Assembly: GCA_029856375.1 (NCBI GenBank)
Contig: JAHQWX010000127.1
Coordinates: 1 to 5,971, forward strand
Reading direction: 5' to 3'
Source: Promethearchaeia archaeon
GTDB lineage: Archaea > Asgardarchaeota > Lokiarchaeia > Sigyniarchaeales > SOKP01
Length of the DNA stretch: 5,971 nt
Shown piece by piece: positions 1 through 4,826 of the stretch. The notes beneath the pieces are model-generated. The model was not told the origin of the DNA. It searched no databases and saw nothing but the letters and a program-made list of their open reading frames with translations. Every line of letters begins with the position of its first letter. Position 1 is the first letter of the stretch. Made by a program: the position numbers and the translations under genes.

Positions 1-147
1 AATCAGAATATCTTTATCTTCCCCCTCTGCTTCCTTAACATTTTTACCAATCTGGAGAATATCGTATGGATGAGCCTCAAGTAAGGACCTCTCTTGCTCG
101 CTTAAATTCTCTTCTTTTTTGACGGATTCGACTAGGGGGTTAGTCAT
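1..147 (-). CDS. Unrecognised acidic protein, N-terminal part only
   Basis: This is the first 49 codons of a gene that leaves the window at its left edge, with no stop codon inside the window. It begins with ATG (complement of 145-147) and reads MTNPLVESVKKEENLSEQER and onward. The visible part is hydrophilic, rich in Glu and Lys, and holds a His-Pro-Tyr-Asp stretch followed by a short apolar run. It has no signal peptide or membrane segment. I do not recognise the family and assign no function. The start is supported by AAGGA (complement of 151-155) just ahead of the ATG and by GAGGT (complement of 159-163), the better match to the archaeal anti-Shine-Dalgarno but with an 11-nt spacing. It is divergent from the hydrolase gene. 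I am fairly sure it is coding because the frame is open throughout, has a good ribosome binding site and uses codons like its neighbours, but the visible part is short. Confidence 0.6.
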   Translation of the reverse strand, partial: MTNPLVESVKKEENLSEQERSLLEAHPYDILQIGKNVKEAEGEDKDILI

Positions 148-150
148 TTT

Positions 151-197
151 TCCTTATGACCTCAGTGATTGATATCGAGAACAGTTTTTAAATAACT
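151..197 (-). promoter_or_regulatory. Probable promoter and ribosome binding site of the leftward gene
   Basis: Read on the minus strand, an A+T box TTATTTAAAA lies at about 196-187. A start of transcription 25-27 nt further on would fall near 165, leaving a leader of about 18 nt that contains GAGGT (159-163) and AAGGA (151-155) before the ATG at 147. This arrangement fits an archaeal TATA promoter. It is inferred by eye only; no BRE element could be identified with confidence. Confidence 0.35.
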
Positions 198-227
198 TAT
201 TAAATTCGAGATTTTTCGTTATATTGC

Positions 228-245
228 ATCTCACAAAATCTCACA
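228..245. repeat. Two 8-bp direct repeats phased by one helical turn
   Basis: ATCTCACA occurs at 228-235 and again at 238-245, separated by AA, so the two copies start exactly 10 bp apart and face the same side of the helix. They lie in the middle of the divergent intergenic region (148-315), between the promoter-like boxes of the two flanking genes. That position and spacing would suit an operator for a DNA-binding regulator. The repeat is seen directly; the operator role is inference, and a chance repeat in A+T-rich DNA is possible. Apart from the promoter boxes I see nothing else in this gap. Confidence 0.3.
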
Positions 246-283
246 TTCAAATGTCCGACAAAATTAGGTCTTTTGGGGAATCA

Positions 284-294
284 TTAAAAAATAT
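284..294 (+). promoter_or_regulatory. TATA-like box upstream of the hydrolase gene
   Basis: TTAAAAAATAT is centred near 289, about 27 nt before the ATG at 316. In archaea this spacing would put the start of transcription at or next to that ATG, giving a leaderless or nearly leaderless message. This supports 316 as the original start of the hydrolase gene even though that ATG is not in frame with the rest of it. Confidence 0.35.
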
Positions 295-331
295 CTAATA
301 TTACGATACCTAATTATGGAAAAGGTGTAAA

Positions 332-1102
332 ATTATTCCGCATTTAACCGTATTAGAAAAAAGAATTTTTTATCAAATAAAAGAGAGCGTCTCTGAAGAA
401 TCAAAGAACAAAGGTTTAATTTTTATTCATGGGTCTGGAGGTACATCTTACACTTGGCATCAACAATTAGATAACTTAAGCCTAGATTATCCGTTGATTG
501 CTGTCGATTTACCTTCCCACGGAAACTCGGATACATTTTCAGATTTATCGTTAGACCTATATGTTAAAGTAGTTGAATCCTTAATTAAAGAACTCAACCT
601 TACTAATGTTATTTTAGCCGGACATTCGTTAGGTGGAGCTATAGCTTTAGCCACTTTTTTTAAAACTCCTACTAAAATTGATGCTTTAATCTTATGCGCA
701 ACCGGAGCTCGGTTGCGAGTAAGCCCCGTAATCTTTGAAGCCATTAAAAACGGTGATTTTTTAGAGTATCTTCCAGTGGGGGCTTTCTATAGAAAAACTT
801 CTAGGGAAATTATTGATCCTTATATTGAACATAGTAAAGACATTACCCCTGAAGTCGTTTGTATGGATTATAGCATTTGCGATTCGTTTGATGTTATGGA
901 AAAAATTAGTTCAATTCATGTTCCATGTCTTATTCTCTGCGGCCACTCAGATATACTCACGCCAGTAAAGTATTCTCAATATTTTCACGATAAAATTGAA
1001 AAAAGTACCTTACACATCATAAAAAAAGCGGGACATATGGTTACGCTTGAAAAAGTTGAAGAAACTAATCGATATATCGCGGATTTTATCGAGAAAATTT
1101 AA
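332..1102 (+). CDS. Alpha/beta-fold hydrolase with an abnormal 5' end
   Basis: Soluble serine hydrolase of the alpha/beta fold (Abhydrolase family), about 256-261 residues, normal for the family. Visible elements are the oxyanion-hole HGSGG (428-442), the nucleophile elbow GHSLGG (620-637, Ser codon 626-628), the acid Asp in GHSDILTP (950-952) and the His in AGHM (1034-1036). The triad is therefore complete. A small cap region lies between about 720 and 890. Substrate unknown; esterase or lactonase activity is possible. Family homology clearly extends upstream of the first conventional in-frame start (TTG 494), since starting there would lose HGSGG. The frame is open from 314, but no ATG, GTG or TTG lies before 494. 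I place the start at ATT 332, preceded by AGGTG (323-327). Alternatively ATG 316 was the start: MEKV reaches TAA at 328-330, and removing one base there restores the frame. No signal peptide or membrane segment. Confidence 0.8.
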   Translation: MIPHLTVLEKRIFYQIKESVSEESKNKGLIFIHGSGGTSYTWHQQLDNLSLDYPLIAVDLPSHGNSDTFSDLSLDLYVKVVESLIKELNLTNVILAGHSLGGAIALATFFKTPTKIDALILCATGARLRVSPVIFEAIKNGDFLEYLPVGAFYRKTSREIIDPYIEHSKDITPEVVCMDYSICDSFDVMEKISSIHVPCLILCGHSDILTPVKYSQYFHDKIEKSTLHIIKKAGHMVTLEKVEETNRYIADFIEKI

Positions 1103-1108
1103 GAATAT

Positions 1109-1139
1109 TGTTTATTTTTAATCAGAGATTATTTTTAAT
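1109..1139 (+). promoter_or_regulatory. Duplicated T-rich element: probable terminator and promoter
   Basis: The 11-bp string TTATTTTTAAT occurs at 1112-1122 and again at 1129-1139, 17 bp apart, in the 60-bp gap between the hydrolase and the radical SAM gene. The first copy starts 9 nt after the hydrolase stop codon and could act as an archaeal T-tract terminator. The second is centred near 1134, about 29 nt before the ATG at 1163, a usable TATA-box distance for a leaderless or near-leaderless message. There is no Shine-Dalgarno sequence before 1163, which agrees with this. Roles are inferred. Confidence 0.3.
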
Positions 1140-1162
1140 GAGAAATAAAAAATCAATTCAAA

Positions 1163-1969
1163 ATGAAAAACGCTAGAAGGTATTGTTACGGGCCCTTTCA
1201 ATCGCGGCGATTAGGCTTATCCCTTGGGATTGATATACTACCAAGAAGCAAGGTGTGTACTTATAATTGCGTATATTGCGAGATTGGTCACACTAAACCA
1301 GATTATCTAGTCTCTCCCGAATATAGAGTACAAGATCCACCATCATCAACTTTTCAAAAAGAATTGAAATCGCGATTTGAATATACAACGACTTTAAACT
1401 CAATAACATTTGGATACAACGGCGAGCCAACTTTAAACGAAAATATTATTGATTTTTTAGAGATTGCGAAAGAGGAAAGAGATAAAATAGATTGGCGTCA
1501 TGGGGAACCAAAACTTACTCTTTTTACTAATTCAAGTACATTGTATTCCAAAAAAATTCGCGATAGAGTAAAGAATTTCGATTTAATTTTAGCCAAATTG
1601 GACGCAGGCAACGACGATGATTTTAAAAGGATCAATTGCCCGCATAAAGATGTCCCCAGTCTCGAAACTATAATTGACTCTCTCGTTAAATTGAAGGAAG
1701 AAATGCCTAAAGAAAACAAATTAGCTATTCAATGCTTGATTTGTGACTCCTACAAGGAAGATTTCATTTCTAACAATAACGATAGAAATATAAGCGATTT
1801 GGCTCATGCTTTTAAAAAAATTAAGCCAAATTTAATTCAAGTCTATTCGATTGCAAGAATGCCAGCAAATTATTTTGTATTCTCAATTGACGACGAAAGA
1901 AAGAGCGAGATCGTGAGCATTTTTAGAGGAATTATTAACGATGATAAAATAGAAATTAAATACTATTAA
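1163..1969 (+). CDS. Radical SAM protein of the COG0731 type
   Basis: 268-residue cytoplasmic radical S-adenosylmethionine enzyme. The cluster motif is C32-x3-C36-x2-C39 (CTYNCVYC), which should bind a [4Fe-4S] cluster and cleave SAM. Other family marks follow in order: YGPFQSRRLG near the N terminus (residues 9-18), NGEPTL (86-91), the Gly-Glu motif that contacts the SAM amino group, LFTNSS (120-125), KLDAG (145-149), FKRIN (154-158) and QVYSIARMPA (226-235). This set is typical of the Fe-S oxidoreductases in COG0731, a group often labelled wyosine synthase-like. The extra N-terminal cysteines of true archaeal Taw1/TYW1 are missing, and the protein is shorter, so a tRNA wybutosine role is not supported. 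Actual substrate unknown. ATG 1163 fits the conserved N terminus; another ATG at 1138 is in a different frame and stops after 12 codons. It probably has its own promoter. Confidence 0.88.
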   Translation: MKNARRYCYGPFQSRRLGLSLGIDILPRSKVCTYNCVYCEIGHTKPDYLVSPEYRVQDPPSSTFQKELKSRFEYTTTLNSITFGYNGEPTLNENIIDFLEIAKEERDKIDWRHGEPKLTLFTNSSTLYSKKIRDRVKNFDLILAKLDAGNDDDFKRINCPHKDVPSLETIIDSLVKLKEEMPKENKLAIQCLICDSYKEDFISNNNDRNISDLAHAFKKIKPNLIQVYSIARMPANYFVFSIDDERKSEIVSIFRGIINDDKIEIKYY

Positions 1970-1988
1970 AAAAGTAAAAGTAAATAGA

Positions 1989-2013
1989 ATTTTGTTAGTT
2001 TTTCTATTATTTT
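1989..2013 (+). terminator. T-rich tracts after the radical SAM gene
   Basis: About 20 nt after the stop codon at 1969 there is a series of T runs (TTTT at 1990-1993, TTTTT near 1999-2003 and TTTT at 2010-2013) with no GC-rich stem before them. Archaeal RNA polymerase commonly terminates at such tracts, so this is a reasonable terminator for the radical SAM gene. No experimental or strong structural support is visible. Confidence 0.3.
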
Positions 2014-2028
2014 ATGGCTTCAAAATAT

Positions 2029-2059
2029 AAAACCAAGAAATGGTTTTTAGGACGACCAT
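2029..2059. repeat. Overlapping inverted repeats built on ACCA/TGGT
   Basis: AAAACCA (2029-2035) and TGGTTTT (2041-2047) form a perfect 7-bp inverted repeat with a 5-nt loop. The right arm also pairs in another way: ATGGT (2040-2044) with ACCAT (2055-2059), 10 nt apart. The three ACCA/TGGT half-sites lie about 25-55 bp upstream of the probable TATA box of the rhamnosidase gene. They could be an operator for a sugar-responsive regulator, or a weak hairpin terminator for the preceding gene, since TTTT closes the first arm. The symmetry is seen; the role is inferred. Confidence 0.3.
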
Positions 2060-2082
2060 AAATCATAATTAAAATTTATAGC

Positions 2083-2090
2083 TTTTTATA
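2083..2090 (+). promoter_or_regulatory. TATA-like box of the rhamnosidase operon
   Basis: TTTTTATA at 2083-2090 is a close match to an archaeal TATA box. Its centre is about 27 nt before the second in-frame ATG (2114), so transcription could begin right at that codon. This makes 2114 a serious rival to 2096 as the translation start. Another A+T box, TTTATA (2075-2080), lies just upstream. No Shine-Dalgarno sequence precedes either ATG. Confidence 0.4.
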
Positions 2091-2095
2091 TCAAA

Positions 2096-4810
2096 ATGTT
2101 TAATACTACAAATATGATCAAATCGCCATATAATTTAAAATGTGAATACCTAGTTAATCCAATTGGAATTGACACGAAATCTCCGCGATTTTCATGGCTA
2201 GTAATCCATGAAAAAAGAAATCAAAAACAATCAGCCTATCAAATCCTCGTAGCATCAAACAAAGAACTTTTAAATTCCAATAAGGGAGATCTATGGGATA
2301 GTGGTAAAATCGATTCCGACCTTCATTTTAACATTTTATACGAAGGTTCTCCTCTTAAGAGCGATAGTATGTATTTCTGGAGAGTTAAATGGTGGGATAA
2401 ACATGGTGTCGAAAGTGAATTCAGTCCAATCGCAAGCTTTGGTACTGCTTTTTTAGAAGAATCTGATTGGAAAGGAAAATGGATTAGCAGATCTGAATTT
2501 ACTGACAAAAATTCTCTGAAAAAGTGCCAATATAAGTCAGGCGGTCGAAGTTTAATTGGTAGAATTAAAGAGGTGTACGCAGTGTATCTTAGGAAAGAGT
2601 TTCAAATCTCTAAACCTATTAAAGCGGCAAAAGCATATGTATGTGGGGTTGGATATTATGAGTTTCATTTAAACGGGGAAAAAGTTGGAGATAAGATATT
2701 GGATCCTGCCCAAACCGATTATTACAAATTAGCGCTTTATTCAACTTTTGAGATTACAGATAAAATAAAAAGTACTAATGCTATTGGAATAATTTTGGGT
2801 AACGGACGTTGTATAGAACTCTTTAAATACGATTTTCCAAAGTTAATAATTCAGATAAATATCCATTACGAGGACGGATCCAGTGAAACTATTGTTACTG
2901 ATGAAAGTTGGAAAGTGTCTTCAGGACCAATACAAGAAAATGGAATTTATTTCGGTGAGATATACGACGCTCGACTTGAAAAGCCCGGATGGGACCAACC
3001 AAATTTCGACGATTCTTCATGGAACGCCGCAACGCTAGTACAAGGCCATAATTTAGCTTCGCAAATGATGGAACCAATTCAGATCACAAAAATATTAAAA
3101 CCTCAAACTATATCCAGTCCGAAACCTGGAATATATATTTACGACTTCGAGCAAAATTTTACTGGTTTTTGTAGGTTAAAGGTTAGAGGCCCTAAAGGTA
3201 CTCGAGTTCAACTAAGATTTTCCGAAATTCTATATGATGATGATACATTAAACATGGCGACTTGTCGCGGTGCAGATGCAACAGATGTCTACATCTTGAA
3301 GGGTGATGGTGAAGAGGTTTTTGAGCCCCATTTCACATATCATGGATTTAGATATGTCGAAATCACCGGTTTTCCCGGTGTTCCTTCTTTAGAGACTATC
3401 GAAGGTTTATTTTTTCATAGTAATGTTTCAAATATCGGAAATTTCTCTTGTTCAAATGATTTGATAAATAAAATCCACACAAATGTAATTTGGGGTCAAT
3501 TAAGTAATCTTATGAGCATTCCAACAGATTGCCCTCAAAGAGCTGAACGACATGGATGGATGGGAGATGCACAATTAACAGTTGAAGAAGCAATCTTTAA
3601 TTTTGATATGGCAAGATTTTATATGAAATATTTACGCGACATTAAAATATGTCAGAAAGAAGATGGCAGCATATCTGATGTAGTACCTCCATATTGGAAG
3701 TTATATCCTGCAGATCCCGCATGGGGTACGGCATATATTACTACAGCTTGGTATCTATATTATTATTATAATGATGTTCGAATTCTTGAAGAATATTACG
3801 ATTCCATGAAACAATACATTGATTTTTTATCTTCTATTGCTAAGGGCGATCTCGTAACTATGGGTAAATATGGTGATTGGTGTCCACCTGGTAGCATTGT
3901 ATCACGCAGAACTCCCGTTGAATTCACTTCTGCATGGTATTATTATCACGATACATTACTTCTCTCAAAGATTGCTAAAATCATCGGAAAAAATAAGGAT
4001 GCTGAATCCTATTCAGCTAAATCTGAAATTATCAAAAAAGCGTTCAACAAGAAATTTCTTAGGGGGATTTATGCCGTTAAGAAATTGTCTCCTGCAGATA
4101 ATACTGTGAGCCAAACTTCTAATGTATTACCGCTTTATTTGAACATGGTACCTGAAAGGTTGAGGAAAAGGGTTTTAAACTCGCTGATAATGTGCGTCCA
4201 GGATGAATTCGACTATCACTTTAATACTGGTATCGTGGGAACCCGATACATGTTTGATGTATTAACCGAAGAAGGGTATCCTGAAATAATTTACAAGATA
4301 GTTAAGCAAACGAGTTTTCCAGGATACGGATACATGATTAAAGAGGGAGCAACTACTTTATGGGAACGTTGGGAAAAATTAGAGGGTGCCGGAATGAATT
4401 CTCATAATCATATCATGCTCGGTTCGGTCGATCCTTGGTTTTACAAGTGTCTTGCGGGAATAAATGCCCTTGAACCCGGATGGAAGTCTTTGAGGATAAA
4501 ACCTTATATTCCTTCGGATATAGATTATGTGACTGCTTCTATTAATACAATTAGAGGGAGAGTTCACGTTTCGTGGGAAAAGACCAATGATTCAATTAAA
4601 ATTGTTACTCAAATTCCCATGGGTTGTACCGCAGAAGTATGGCTTCCTAAATATGATACGACATCTGCAATTCTTGAAGGGGAGAATGTTATTTGGGAAA
4701 AAGGTAAAACAACAACGGAAAATGCTGCTATAACGCTTAAAGAGGAAAAAGAAGAATACTTATTATTTGAACTTGGCTCAGGATTTTACGAGTTTAAGAT
4801 CAAAACTTAA
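2096..4810 (+). CDS. Alpha-L-rhamnosidase, glycoside hydrolase family 78
   Basis: 904-residue inverting glycosidase that removes terminal alpha-L-rhamnose from glycosides or oligosaccharides. Domains in order: N-terminal fibronectin-like sandwich (about 12-117, with AYQILVAS); Bac_rhamnosid_N-type sandwich (about 160-330); a further sandwich (about 335-445) ending in FTYHGFRYVE (413-422); the (alpha/alpha)6 catalytic barrel (about 450-795); and a C-terminal sandwich to the end. The catalytic motif DCPQRAERHGWMGD spans 478-491. Asp478, Glu484 (general acid), Trp488 and Asp491 match the key residues of characterised GH78 enzymes. The general base is probably Glu757 in TTLWERW, with His772 in the NH motif downstream. 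There is no signal peptide, so the enzyme should be cytoplasmic. It lies 16 nt ahead of a sugar symporter gene in the same direction, which implies cotranscription and intracellular hydrolysis of imported substrate. The start could instead be Met7 (2114), which fits the promoter and the onset of family similarity better. Oddities: Ala483 where Asp is common, and a short Glu757-His772 loop. Confidence 0.95.
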   Translation: MFNTTNMIKSPYNLKCEYLVNPIGIDTKSPRFSWLVIHEKRNQKQSAYQILVASNKELLNSNKGDLWDSGKIDSDLHFNILYEGSPLKSDSMYFWRVKWWDKHGVESEFSPIASFGTAFLEESDWKGKWISRSEFTDKNSLKKCQYKSGGRSLIGRIKEVYAVYLRKEFQISKPIKAAKAYVCGVGYYEFHLNGEKVGDKILDPAQTDYYKLALYSTFEITDKIKSTNAIGIILGNGRCIELFKYDFPKLIIQINIHYEDGSSETIVTDESWKVSSGPIQENGIYFGEIYDARLEKPGWDQPNFDDSSWNAATLVQGHNLASQMMEPIQITKILKPQTISSPKPGIYIYDFEQNFTGFCRLKVRGPKGTRVQLRFSEILYDDDTLNMATCRGADATDVYILKGDGEEVFEPHFTYHGFRYVEITGFPGVPSLETIEGLFFHSNVSNIGNFSCSNDLINKIHTNVIWGQLSNLMSIPTDCPQRAERHGWMGDAQLTVEEAIFNFDMARFYMKYLRDIKICQKEDGSISDVVPPYWKLYPADPAWGTAYITTAWYLYYYYNDVRILEEYYDSMKQYIDFLSSIAKGDLVTMGKYGDWCPPGSIVSRRTPVEFTSAWYYYHDTLLLSKIAKIIGKNKDAESYSAKSEIIKKAFNKKFLRGIYAVKKLSPADNTVSQTSNVLPLYLNMVPERLRKRVLNSLIMCVQDEFDYHFNTGIVGTRYMFDVLTEEGYPEIIYKIVKQTSFPGYGYMIKEGATTLWERWEKLEGAGMNSHNHIMLGSVDPWFYKCLAGINALEPGWKSLRIKPYIPSDIDYVTASINTIRGRVHVSWEKTNDSIKIVTQIPMGCTAEVWLPKYDTTSAILEGENVIWEKGKTTTENAAITLKEEKEEYLLFELGSGFYEFKIKT

Positions 4811-4826
4811 AGAGCTTGACAATTTT

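Noticed and set aside
251..298. Small open reading frame of 15 codons starting at ATG 251 in the divergent region
   Set aside because: It has no ribosome binding site, no recognisable motif, and lies over the promoter-like box at 284-294; open frames this short are expected by chance.
487..744. Minus-strand open frame of 85 codons inside the hydrolase gene
   Set aside because: It is a shadow opposite a strong coding frame with catalytic motifs; its translation shows no family features.
494..1102. Hydrolase start at TTG 494
   Set aside because: It would remove the oxyanion-hole motif HGSGG and the first strands of the fold, which are clearly present in frame upstream.
1138..1176. ATG at 1138 as an alternative start of the radical SAM gene
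   Set aside because: It is in a different frame and meets a stop after 12 codons; ATG 1163 leads straight into the conserved N terminus.
1970..2095. Possible riboswitch or small RNA in the gap before the rhamnosidase gene
   Set aside because: Only short A+T-rich stems are visible, with no conserved riboswitch core, and the probable transcription start lies too close to the gene for a structured leader.
3870..4109. Plus-strand open frame of 79 codons inside the rhamnosidase gene
   Set aside because: It overlaps the catalytic barrel of a well-supported GH78 protein in another frame and has no start signal.
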